Source of the DNA: Cladorrhinum sp. PSN259
Lineage: Eukaryota; Ascomycota; Sordariomycetes; Sordariales; Podosporaceae
Direction of reading: 5' to 3'
Assembly: GCA_033725935.1 (NCBI GenBank)
Contig: MU867063.1
Location: forward strand, 925,694 to 989,693
Length of the DNA stretch: 64,000 nucleotides
Both the position numbers and the translations under genes were made by a program. The notes under the pieces are model-generated. The model was given only the letters and a program-made list of their open reading frames with translations. It was not told the DNA's origin and ran no database searches. Below are positions 32,404 to 43,500 of this stretch, piece after piece; the first letter of the stretch is position 1; every line of letters begins with the position of its first letter.

Positions 32404-33732
32404 ATGGCCATCGCACGCCCCGTGAGGGCGCTGGGGCTGGCCGCCGTCGTCATGTGGTTCTTTTTTATCTGGCAAATTCTCAAGCCAACAGGAAACTCCC
32501 CCATAACACTGGGACCCAACGGAGAAACAATAAAATCATTCGAATATGATCCAAATCTAGAGCGTATGTCTGCCCAGCGCCCAGGCATCAATCACCCACC
32601 ACGCATTAGTTCGGCATGCTAACACATGACATATCATAGTCACGGGTGAACCCGAAGGTATTTTAACGTATCCGTCAGAAGAATACGCCCCAGGCCCCGC
32701 CGGTACTGCACGAATCAATGCCACGCTGCTGGCTCTCGTACGAAATGAGGAGCTCAAGGATATGCTCTCATCGATGCGCGATCTCGAACGAACGTGGAAT
32801 CACAAGTTCAACTACCCCTGGACCTTCTTCAATGATGTTCCGTTTACCGAAGAATTCAAGAGGGAGACCAAGAAACTCACAAAAGCTGAGTGCCGGTACG
32901 AGCTGATTCCGAAGGAGCACTGGGAGGTCCCGTCCTGGATCAACATGGACCTTTACAAGGAGTCGACGGCCATTTTGGAGGAGAACGGTGTTCAGTACGC
33001 CAGCATGGTTTCGTACCATCAGATGTGCCGCTGGAACAGTGGCATGTTCTACAAGCATCCGGCTCTCGCAAACACCCAGTACTATTGGCGAGTAGAGCCC
33101 AAGGTGCACTTCTTCTGCGACGTCGATTATGACGTATTCCGCTACATGCAGGATAACAACAAGACGTACGGCTTCACCATCAACCTTTACGACTCCCCCG
33201 AATCTGTGCCCACCTTGTGGCCCGAGACACTCAAGTTTCTCGCCGAACACCCCGACTATGTGCACGAAAACAATGCTATGGACTGGTTGACCGATAAGCT
33301 CCGTCGCCCCTTCCACAACAAGAACGCCGGCGGGTATTCGACTTGCCACTTCTGGAGCAACTTTGAAATTGCCGATATGAGCTTCTGGCGCAGCAAGGAA
33401 TATGAGGATTATTTCAATCACCTCGACAGGGCGGGAGGCTTCTTTTATGAGCGCTGGGGTGATGCCCCAGTCCACAGTATTGGTTTGGGTCTATTCGAAG
33501 ACAAGAACCGCATTCACTGGTGAGTTGTTATCCTTTCCGTATCTTCTAAAATAGTCACTAACATGAGGTTTTCAGGTTCCGTGACATTGGTTATCAGCAT
33601 ATTCCATTTTTCAATTGTCCCAATTCGCCCAAGTGCAAAGGCTGTGTAACGGGCCGCTTGACCGATGGTGAGGCCTGGCTTCACAGAGAGGACTGCCGAC
33701 CCAACTGGTTCAAGTATGCCGGCATGGGCTAA
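32404..33732 (+). CDS. Golgi alpha-1,2-mannosyltransferase, GT15 (Kre2/Mnt1/Ktr)
   Basis: Three exons, 32404-32563, 32640-33519 and 33576-33732; introns are 76 nt (GTATGT, CTAAC branch site, TAG) and 56 nt (GTGAGT, CACTAAC branch site, CAG). The product is 398 aa. It is a type II membrane protein with a short basic N-terminus and a signal anchor at ~9-26 (LGLAAVVMWFFFIWQIL). The GT15 domain follows: ARINATLLALVRNEEL, WTFFNDVPFTEEFK, YHQMCRWNSGMFYKHP, RVEPKVHFFCDVDYD (the donor-site acidic motif) and STCHFWSNFEIADM, ending with the Cys-rich FFNCPNSPKCKGC segment. Family role: transfers alpha-1,2-linked mannose from GDP-mannose onto O- and N-glycans in the Golgi, important for the fungal wall. 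Frame closes exactly across both introns. Confidence 0.93.
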
Positions 33733-34171
33733 GAGGTGCATCCATACTACACTACTTAATCACAACAGCAAGGCAGACCCCTAGTCGCCTCTGGGCCCCA
33801 TTATACGGGTGCCCACTTCACTTGACATTTACTGTACAGTGATGACCGTGTCATGATACAGACTTTATTTGGGATTAGCAAACGCATATGGGAAAGGAGG
33901 TGGTGTCTGGCGCATGTTGATTTTTAGAAACGTCCATGATGTGAAATTCTGGAAAGGTGGCAGAGATTCCTTGTTTGAAGGGAGTTGGTTGTTGGATGAA
34001 TGGGGTACATGACATGATAACAAAAGCAAAGCATGCCGGGCGTGTTTGGCACGAAAGCAACTTTTTGCAACTCCTAGATTACCAATACAATATCAATAAT
34101 GCTATCTTTATAAAACTTTGATTTGTTTATAACATGGCCGTCTTACCTGAATATTTTCAGATGTCTACCAT
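33733..34171. other. 3' flanks of convergent GT15 and WDR83-like genes
   Basis: No gene or notable repeat is seen. Confidence 0.5.
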
Positions 34172-35983
34172 TCATGGCTCACCAAAAACCGTAACAACCC
34201 CCGAGGTCCCTCCCACAGCAAATTGACTCCCGAACCCCCCGTCCTGCCAGGCAATACAACTAACCACGTTTTTCCGCTCCTTTTCTTTTCCATCTCTCCC
34301 GATGACCACCCGCCTGCTATTATCTGGCCCCCAGGGAACGGAGACTCGAGCGACCAGCCTGCCCGTCATGAGATCCCAGGCCCACACCCTTCCTTCGTTG
34401 TTTTTTATAATCTCTTCCCCGGTTCCGGTGGTGGCAGTCATTTCATCACCTGTCACGACCCACTTTTCTTTCCCACCAAAACAGCTCTGAACTCTCAGTT
34501 CTGTATTTTTCCACGTAGCGGTGGTGGTGGTAGTGTCATTTTCCCTTTCTTCTTTTTCGGAAGAAGAAGAAGAGTAGTACTGCTTAAGGCACGTCCCGTC
34601 CCTCCGATCCATCAGCCTTATCCTCGAGTCCAGGCTGCCCACCAGGCAGGTCTTTCCGTCCCTGGAAAGGCAGAGAGAGGTCACGCTGGCGGGGAACACG
34701 TCGGTGACGCACCGGCCCATTCTTACGTCGTAGGTGCGCACCCGCCCGTCCACGCTGCCGGCCACCACCTCGGCGTCGTGCACGGCAATGCTGGTGACGC
34801 TGTCCCTTGCCTCGCTCAGCACCTGTATCGGTTTTGTGGAGTTTTGCGCGCGCACGTCCCACAGGCGGACGGTGCAGTCCAGGCCTCCTGATACTAGCAG
34901 GGAGTCATCTTGTCCCGCGAAGGCTACGGCGTTTACGCGGCCGGTGTGCGAGTGCGTGGTTGAGGACGAACCGAACCGCCGGATCGCCACGGCTGTTGAC
35001 ACGTCCCAGAGGTGGACGGTGCGGTCGCCTCCTGCCGAGGCGAAGTGGGCGTTTGAGGCCGAGATTGAGAGGGAGAGGACCTCGTAGGCGTGTGAGTTTT
35101 GGTAGGTTTGGATTAGTTTGCCTGAGGGGATTGATGATGAGCTGGAGGAAGAAGGCGAAGTGGTGGAAGGGTTGTAGAGCCTGATTGAACGGTCAGAGGA
35201 GCCGGTCAGGATGTAGGTTGATGGTGTTGAGGAGTAGGTTAGGGCGTGGATTGGGCCTGGAAAGGGGTTTGTTAGTATGTTTGTTGACAATGGGACGTCG
35301 ATAATAGGGGTTCAAGTGGCATGGGTACGAGAGGAAGACGGCGGGGGTTAGGGGGTTCTCGAACTTGGAAAGGGATAAAGGGGTTAGGGATAGACGAGCA
35401 TGGGATGATGACGTCGGGGATTATCGGAGGGATGCCACAAGCATAGACAGAAGGGAGGTCGTTTGTTGCGTGAATAGGGGTAAAATGGGGGAGTGGAAGA
35501 CGTGAATAGCGCTCCTCGATGAAGGATCAGGCACGCATTAGTTAGCCCCGTTCCTCCGCTTCCAAGAGGCTCTTTAAGCGCCTGAATTGTGACCATTGGT
35601 GATGTCAACTCCAACACTTCTGACAAGAATACACTACTGCTGTAAGATACCAAACCAGCTAGCAATTGTAACAGAATGTGAGGAATCAGCTCTTGGTATC
35701 ATGTGGGCAAAGTACCTGTACAGAACAAGAATGTCCAAGTACAGAGAGCTGAAGCTTGACAAGTGACAAGTGACAAATTATCAGAAGACAAAAAGCCCAC
35801 GAACACTGCCCATGACAAGAATAGGAGCTGTAGAGGGGGTGGGAGCGCGTAGCAGAGCTAAGCCCCCCCCCCCCACCCCGCCATGAATAGAAACAAAAGA
35901 AGAAGAACAGAAGACAACTCACCATTGGAGCCAAGCAGTTGAGCTACCGGCCGACTAGGAAACTCAGCCGAACATTGGACCAT
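34172..35983 (-). CDS. WDR83/MORG1-like WD40 protein with a long first intron
   Basis: Two exons on the minus strand, 35983-35923 (61 nt) and 35256-34172. The 666-nt intron starts GTGAGT and ends TTTCCAG with an upstream ACTAAC. The product is 381 aa. The join gives ...RPVAQLLGSNGPIHALTYSS, matching the start of propeller blade 1 in this family. Blades are seen as GSSDRSIRLYN, GGDRTVHLWDV, GGLDCTVRLWDVRA, the diagnostic EARDSVTSIAV and AGSVDGRVRTYDVRMG, SLDSRIRLMDRRDGT and a final EGRVWAWDLMTG. Two blade loops are low-complexity (Ser runs; Thr run). WDR83 homologs act in splicing (Prp17-linked complexes) and as a MAPK scaffold in animals; the fungal role is inferred. A short smooth first exon far upstream is unusual for this genome, where other introns are near 60-110 nt. 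Confidence 0.82.
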
Positions 35984-36754
35984 GATGATGTGCTTAGTGG
36001 TGTGTTGCGTCCTTGTCTCAAATGATGCTCCTCATCAGCAACAGCAGCACTAGTGGCGCTTCTCTTTTTGCCAACTACCACCCACCGGCACCTATCACAA
36101 CTGCCTTGCCTTTGCTTCCTTTGGGGTCGCCGCCACCACCGGCCAATTGCCGGCGAGTTTGTGCACGCAATCTCCCACACGCCACTCCTTTTTTACGCCG
36201 GCATTGATGGCCTCCGTATGCAGTGTAAATGTGTGTGCCCCGGCCAAGCAGTTCAATGGATGGTTGCAGGTCTACTGCGCTAGACGCGCCTATTTAGTTT
36301 CTACTTTGTCACTTTCTCACCGATTGAGATATTCTTACTTTTTGCGATCTATCTGAAGGATTTGAAGCTTGAAGCAGCCGAGATGTCAGATGCCAGATAA
36401 AGCCAAGACAGTAGCTTCTTCCTCCCAACTGGCGTGGTCAGCAAAGCCTCGGCGGGTATTTCTGCTGAGAAGAAGAATAAGATGATGATGAGGATATTTT
36501 CGTTGTCTGGTGAGTCTTTTTTTGTCTTCGCCCCCCTCCGCTGCAAGTCTGCGTATTATTTTGCCTTGCGATCCCCGAGGTACGGAAATGTCTTTGCCGC
36601 CTTGTTCGTGATTTGTTGTATGAGATATACCAGGCAGGCGGTACTCAGGTAGCCGGAAACACCGAAATGTTCAAAATAAAATAAGAATCTGACAGTGCAG
36701 GCAGGTCGGGAATTAAAATGAGACTACCGATTATGCGGCTTTGCCTCAAATGGA

Positions 36755-36797
<43 letters not shown>

Positions 36798-36808
36798 GCT
36801 GTTGTTGG
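36755..36808. repeat. (GTT)n microsatellite
   Basis: A near-perfect run of GTT triplets (with one GCT) long enough to be polymorphic; it would read as poly-Gln on the minus strand but no gene is supported there. Confidence 0.85.
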
Positions 36809-37214
36809 TGTTTTGTGTTGTTGGTCGAATGAGAATGGTGATAGTGCGAGTTTGATGACAGTAAATGGATGAGGTCAGTCAGGAATTCCATTTCCTGCCC
36901 AGATTCAAAATGAATTGTTAAAATCACGCCCCCACTATTCCACTCAAAACTCACGCCTCGCGACAAAGGAACACACCAACACGCACACACCCCACTGGCG
37001 CTAAAATCCCACAACTCCATATTTTTTCCTTCCTTCTAGAAGCGCGCTAGAAAGTCTCTTTCCCCACTCTCACCGTTCACCTCCATCGGGCTCGATTTTC
37101 GATCCGACGCCGTTCGCTTCCATCAGCGCACGCGCGCGACAGCTCTGCCACCACACCCTCTCCTTCTCCTTCCTTCCTTCGTTCAAATCTCAACAATATC
37201 CGCTACCTACTTTA

Positions 37215-37263
37215 ATGCCGCTGCGCCGTAAACATACCGAAAAGCCCACGTCGTATAGGTCAA
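37215..37263 (+). other. Candidate first exon with perfect donor, orphan
   Basis: After a pyrimidine-rich leader, an ATG at 37215 opens MPLRRKHTEKPTSYRS and stops at GTAAGT (37264). The leader, start and donor look like a real 5' exon, but I could not find a convincing second exon downstream before the regulator gene. It may be a non-coding transcript or chance. Confidence 0.2.
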
Positions 37264-38302
37264 GTAAGTACCGCAAGGTTCTGCAAGTGCAAGTACTTTT
37301 TGAACAGTGCAAGCAAAGTCACCTGTCTTTTCTGGAAAAAATTCCTTGAAACCTTCCTTTCTTTGAACAACAACCGGGCTGGGCATAACAAATTGGCTGC
37401 GCAACAATTGAGAAGCGAATCGAATATGCACTGTACATACTCGCTTTCTCTTCTCGCCAAAGCTGTTAAATACCCCTGCAGAGTGAGAGAGGAAAAAAAA
37501 GAAAGAAAAAAAAACTCCCCCACCCGAATGTTTATTATGTTTCGAGAGGCTCCCAAGGGTACATCGCGGCACGCACCTGAACCTACTACCTATATGATCG
37601 GATTTTATTACTTAACCGTTTCAGAGAAAACTGGAATGGTAAAATGCTGCCCCCCCATGTTTTTCTTGGCAATATACGTACAGTACACTAGATCGAGATT
37701 CAAACCGCTTTTAACTTGTTCTGGAAGGCAGGGTACTAATAAGGCAGGAAAAAAAAGATAAACACCAGCATAGTGTAGATATTACAAACAAGGTGACAAT
37801 GCTGAGTACGTAGCGTATTCTTTTATTCCCGCCTGTTGTGCCTCTGCCTCCTTCCTTCGAACCGACGGCAGAGAGCAGTAGTGTGCCGCGCTAGGCCTAG
37901 AGAGAGGGGAAAGAAATCCCGGGGACGGGCGATCGCCGGTAAGGCCGAGGTATGTGGTGTAGCGTTTATTGACAGGCATCAATTTCGATCTTGTGTTTCA
38001 TTCATGAGTTATTAACCAACCTGATGGTTGATTGGTCGATGCTCACCTCGGATAGACGCGGGATATGGGGGGCCGCATGTGTTGTGGTGAAGAATATGTG
38101 CATATGTAAATTGTTCAGTACCTGACAGTACCGAGTTTAAACACAAAAATGGGTATTGGGTAAACAAAAGGCTCTTGTTGATTATGTTGATGTTGTTTGT
38201 TTTGGGTCGGTGGTTCTGATCATCATCACCTCCCCATCAATGGCCTCCATTCTGCCCCCCAACCCGAACCTCCAATTCGTCTCCTTTTCGTTAATCCCCC
38301 TT

Positions 38303-38330
38303 TCCTCCTCCTCCTCCTCCTCCTCCTCCT
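38303..38330. repeat. (TCC)n microsatellite followed by A-run
   Basis: A short run of TCC triplets with nine A after it. Confidence 0.8.
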
Positions 38331-38846
38331 AAAAAAAAAGACAAAACGCCGTTGCAATGATTCAAAATGCATGCTCTGAATATGAGCCAACAAAAAATAA
38401 AACCCAACCCCAAAACCCCCCAAGAGCTGATAAAGACGCTAGCTAGATAGTACAGCAAAGGAAAAAAAAGTTTGTTGCATGTAAAACAAAGGCATGAAGT
38501 CAAGATCCCCCGCAACAAATCCCATCCATCAAATCATCCATCCGCATTATCTCCTTGGTTTGATCTCTTTAGACCCCGCCTTTCCTTATTCGATATTCAA
38601 CGCACGAGGCTGGAAGCATATGGCAAACTTCTTCGGCAAAGTTACTCTCCTTGGTGCACTGTAACAAGGTTCGATATCGGTACTTGGTCCAGTTTCCGCC
38701 CCCGGACCACCAGACTTCCATCGTTTAGTTTTCGATGACCCCAGTGCTGTCGCCGGGGGACAAAGTCAAGAGGCTGGTACCTCTACGTCCGGTGGACGAA
38801 GCTGGGAGATCCGAGGCAATTTCTCGATGCTGGTGTAATAAGCCAA

Positions 38847-40502
38847 TCATACACGAGATTCGTGCCGCCTGTTGATTACTGTGTTAGTTTGAGAGGCTCT
38901 GGCCTAAACTGAAAATGGACACATACGGGTCTGTCTGCCAGGGTCTGTGCAAAAGGTCCTCTCGAATACGAGGTAGCGATTCTGGCTGAGGCCACGGCAA
39001 TGGAGGCCGTCCTTGGTCAGGGGTTGGTGCCATGGGCGAACGGTAGCTTGAAGTCGGGCTGTAATGCTCATAACCCATTCGAGCGCGCTTCGCAGGGCCC
39101 GAAGTAAGCATATCGGGACTGGGAGGACGATGTGCTCGGGGTGAGACAGATCCGCTCGAGTGACTGCTGGGTCTGGTGTAGTCGGATGGTGGCCTGATGA
39201 TGCTAGCGCCAAGTCTTCGTACGTCTTCGGGTTCGGCAGGAGGAGTAGAGGGCGACGATGCACTATTGTGTCCACCTCGAGGCCTATAGCGTTCACACCA
39301 GTAAGAATCAGGAACCCCCTCTTTTGTCGAGATCGTGGCCTTTTTGTCATAAAAACTTACGCATTTTTGAACTTGCAAACCCGGCCAAACTTCTCGCACT
39401 GAACACATCGTGGATAATCCGGGTCGCACTTGATCTTCTTCTCCCGGCAGGTCACGCACGCAATGGCCAGTCTTTTCCTCGGCTTCCCAGCCTTGGTCAC
39501 TCCCCAATGAGCGTTCACAACTTCCCCATCAATGACCGTTTTGCAATGGCTGCCATCGTCGTAAAAGTAGCACATCCCTTCTCCCGGCACTTCAGCGGCC
39601 CTGACAAATCGCGGAAGGAAGTGAGTCCCTGTCCAAATCTTGGGGCCTAGGCCGTCCTTAACCGGAACACCTTCGGTGGGCTCTGATCTGCTGGTCGGTG
39701 CAGTGGCAGGAAGGTTGTGCGCTGCAGCCTGCGGAGTCGGTTGATCTCGATAGTCATTCCCTCTGAGATCGCCACGCCCTGCCCCTGACAAGTGAGTCGG
39801 ATACCGCTCGGTGGATGCTGGCCTGTACGGGTGATCTCTTCGATTGTCAAAAGAGTACTCTCGGCTCGCCTCGTGTTGTACTGACCACTGACTCCCCGAG
39901 CTGTGCTCTGGACGAGGAGTTTCGTGCCTGTGCTGGTCCTCTCTTAAGTGGGGTGAGAGCGGCCCTGGGAAAACCCTCGAAAGTGGTGGAATCTGTGGTC
40001 GGTCTGAATATTTTGGGTCTAATACGCTTCTTGGCTGAGACGCTGCCGATGATGATGTTGAGGGCGGAAAGTACGAAGATGATGAGTATGGCCTATCAAC
40101 ACCTGTGGACGTCGGCGGAAGTGGTCGGTCAAGCGGAGAGCCTGATGGGTATGAACCTGGTCGGTCTGAGATGGGTGAGTGAAATGGGCGAATCTGTGAT
40201 GGTGGTCCAAAGAGGCTGCTCAGGGACGGAAGCTGTTGCCGTGGAGCAGTCTGGTCAGCGGCAGCCTCCCTGCGGGCCTGTGTCTCATCAAAGGCCCTGG
40301 TAGACGACGACGACATGTCGTGTGCCCTGACGGCCGGATCATAGTTGGACATAGGCGGCGAGGGAGGAGCGGACAGATTCCACGACCTCTCCTCGGACTG
40401 TCTGGAAATATAATAGTTTGTTGAGTCTGGTGTGTGAGCCTCGGGTGGGGTGTCAGGAATGGCCGAGCGGAATCGAGGTTCGAGATAGGATGCAATCCCC
40501 AT
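38847..40502 (-). CDS. Zn2Cys6 transcription factor with long disordered N-terminus
   Basis: Three exons on the minus strand, 40502-39361, 39283-38927 and 38868-38847; introns are 77 nt (GTAAGT/TAG) and 58 nt (GTATGT, AACTAAC branch site, CAG). The product is 506 aa. Residues 1-330 are Pro/Ser/Arg-rich and disordered. A conserved block, CYFYDDGSHCKTVIDGEVV, precedes the binuclear zinc cluster at 349-376, whose six Cys have CX2CX6CX6CX2CX6C spacing (CVTCREKKIKC ... CVQCEKFGRVC). The C-terminal ~125 residues are again Pro/Ser-rich. No fungal_trans middle homology region is present, so this is not a standard metabolic Zn-cluster regulator. It probably acts as a nuclear regulator, possibly developmental (inference). 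If the last intron is retained, the protein ends ...FSLGQSLSN instead of ...RHESRV. Confidence 0.82.
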
Positions 40503-43500
40503 TGGGAGATGTGTTGGAATACTCCGGTCAAGTTGTAGGCAGCGTCTGTGTCTGTTTCTCTTTCATGCCCCTCCCAGCATCAACCAGGCAGGAGACTTTC
40601 AAGTCGTCTAAGCTGCTGTCACACCTACTATATTCACATACATACAAATACACTCTCATGCATACACAAACAAACAGGTGGGTAGTGAGTGCGCAGTGAG
40701 TGTTTGGCGTATGGTGAATACAAAAAGCAGTATCTGTGAGACAAAGCAGTATCGAAGGAGACCGGCAGGTAGATATTCGCCGGATAAAGGTGTACAGGGG
40801 CGGCGCAGTCAACTCACGGCCACCTTTCAGAGGAGCATGCCGCCAAGGCCCCAGCAGGAGAAGGGCACCGATCCCGGATAATTCAACAATAAACTGCGAG
40901 ATGCACAAGGCCAGGCGAACTCAACCTGGCTGGCGAGTCGGTTCTTGAGTGGTGATGTCGGCGGAAGCAAGAGACCAGGTGTAGGCTGGGAGTAAGTAGG
41001 CCGGAGACACGGTGGCTGTTGTGTGTCTGATCAGTCCCTGATGTCCTTTGCTATCCTGTCGTGTTGTCTTTTACCCTCTTCCGTCTGTCGCTTGAGCTGT
41101 GGAGGAGGGAGGGTGGGAAGGAACGGGAGGCTCGGGGGGCGGGTTGAAGGGGGTAGCTATACCACCCAAAGGTATTTGCAGACTCGATATTGGATCCGGT
41201 CTAGCGCAGTCAGAAGTACTGGGTGGTGAAGCACCGGACGGACGTTTTGTCGGTGGTACTCTGGAGCCAGACGCCGCAAGATACGCCGAGTTGGATGCAG
41301 GGAAAGACTTTTGCTCTAACTGGATTTTGAAGTCGGAGAAGCTGTGTAAGTAAAAGTACTTTTTTGGTCCTGGGAGGTCCGGTGTTATGAGCAACAGGCA
41401 AGCATCCCGGTGGTAGGGATCCCATTTCTGTGAGCAGCCCGGCCCGGTGGATGATGTTCTTTTTTTTCTCCCCCCAGTCTCCAGCAGAGCGCCCACACGT
41501 TTATCCACCCCTGGTGGACCAGGCCACTTGGAGGGGGACCCCGAGCTTCAGCAGGGAAAGCTAGCTTCAACCCCATGGCTTTCGGCAGTGCGGCATGGCG
41601 TTGCCCTCTCCAGGCATTGGTGTGCGAGATGAGCGTCCAAGTGTCTACAGGGGAATGTCTAAACAACGGGGCAATGGGGCAGCGAATGGACCATTGGGAA
41701 TCAATAAAATAATATCATCTCGAGCTTATTCTCAATGCCAGCAATGCAGCATACGCGGTACCGTACGCAGTACTATGGTACATCTCATGCCTTGTGGTTC
41801 TCCTCATTGCCCGTGCCTGCTGAACGCCGGCTCGTCATGGGGGGAAATTCCCTTTTTCCCTGGCCAGGGGGAGGGGTGGCAGTGTGTGAAGGAGGGGGCG
41901 TGCGGCAGGACGAACAAGCATCGACGTCGTCCTGCACTTGGACAACTTTGAACGCGTTCTGTAATGTGTGTCCGTACCAGGTAAGCCCGCAAGGGCACCG
42001 ACGGGGAATAGCAGGGGCAAGGGTGGTGACCCCTCGTCCTTGGCTCTCTCTGGATGAGGCACATCGAGAGCGGCGAAGCAATGATGGATGGCTACCACGA
42101 GGCAAAAGAGGGTTCGGGAAGATAAGAAGGGACGAAGTGTGTGATGGACCGGGAGTGCCAGTCATGGACAGGGACAGGGGCTTCAGGCAAAGGCCCGCCA
42201 CCGATGGCAGTCGCCAAGAGCACACAAGGGAATGGCCTCACAGGCTCTCCCAGACCGGTAACAAGTGTGGTCGAGTATAAAAAGGCTCGGCAGGCAAGTT
42301 GGGGAGAAGATCTACAGGCCGTCGCGACTCTGCAAAGCTGCTGTCAGCTTTGGGCCGGCCAGCCGATCCGCCTATTGTTCTGGAACTCGTCCTGCCACCG
42401 GCGCGAGGGAACCACGCGGCGCAGGGCGACCTGCGGGTGCGACATGGTCTTGGATCGGGGCTCACAGGAAGAAACACAGTGACAACGGCCAAAACAGACA
42501 GGCGAGGGACTTGCCTGAAGAAGAAAACGCCCAGCAACCAGCGGGCGTTGCAGCGACGGTACCCGCTTCAGGTGCAGCAAAGTCACAACCTTGGAAAAGA
42601 AGAAGCTGCCGACAGTTTCCGGATGCGCGATAGGCTCATCTCATCAGATCTCGTAACGGTAAACGAGCGAGGACCCGGGCCCCACGCGCGGGATCCTCCG
42701 AGCGCTGACGGTTGAGATTGATGAGGAGAGATCCAGACCATATGCAACGGCACATCCTGGCAGCGCAAAAAAGAAAAACTGCAAAAGGGCAGGAGACAAG
42801 CGTTGACAAGGGCGTCCCGAGCAATGGATTGGGATTTGGGAAATTTAGGTGGGGCCAAGGGCATGGTCTGGGCATGCGGGCGAGCAGTGACAAGCGACAA
42901 CAGGAAACTGGAAATTTCAAAAAGTTACTCGTACTGTTCCTTCGTGTTTGCTCTCGGTCAAGACAAAGTTCACGCCACTGGAGCTCCAGGTAGGGTTTTC
43001 AAGGAAAGCGTGAAGCGAGATATTTTAAAAAGTTGGAATTTTCCAAGTTGTGCTCCTGGTGGGTTCTGCATCTCCCGTATTTCTTTCTTCCATTTTCTGC
43101 ATAGTCAATGCCGCCGCCCGGGGACGGCACAGGATGTGTAAGTTAATGTACTGTACCTTATATATATGCATCTTGCATCTCAATACACACTACTCAATAG
43201 TATCACAGCAGTTTTACGGCCCCCTTCAAGCCTCCCAGTGCTCAACAACCGAATGCGAACAATGGCCCTAAAAGTGCCGATTTCTGTCAGACCAAGATTT
43301 CAGGATTGAAACCTCCACGATCAGTTTTTATTGCGTGCGCACCACACTACTGTAGGTATTGTGCAGCGCGGAACGGCCACGGCAACCCTGCAGAGGTAAC
43401 ATGGCCGTAATAACAGATGGCTGATAAGAACGGGCTCGGCATCTCATCTTTAGCTCCATTCCAGTCCCCTGGGATTTGAGGTGTGGGAACTCTGGGACGC

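Larger units (their letters stand above)
35984..38846. other. Gene-poor region with polyGTT and poly-TCC microsatellites
   Basis: No supported gene. (GTT)n at 36755-36808 and (TCC)n at about 38303-38330 are the clear repeats. A minus-strand 98-codon frame (36724-37020) ending in 17 Gln is produced by the GTT repeat. A candidate short first exon (37215-37263) is listed separately. Confidence 0.5.

Noticed and set aside
36724..37020. Minus-strand frame ending in 17 Gln
   Set aside because: The Gln run is produced by the GTT microsatellite; the remaining ~70 residues show no domain and there is no supporting splice or leader structure.
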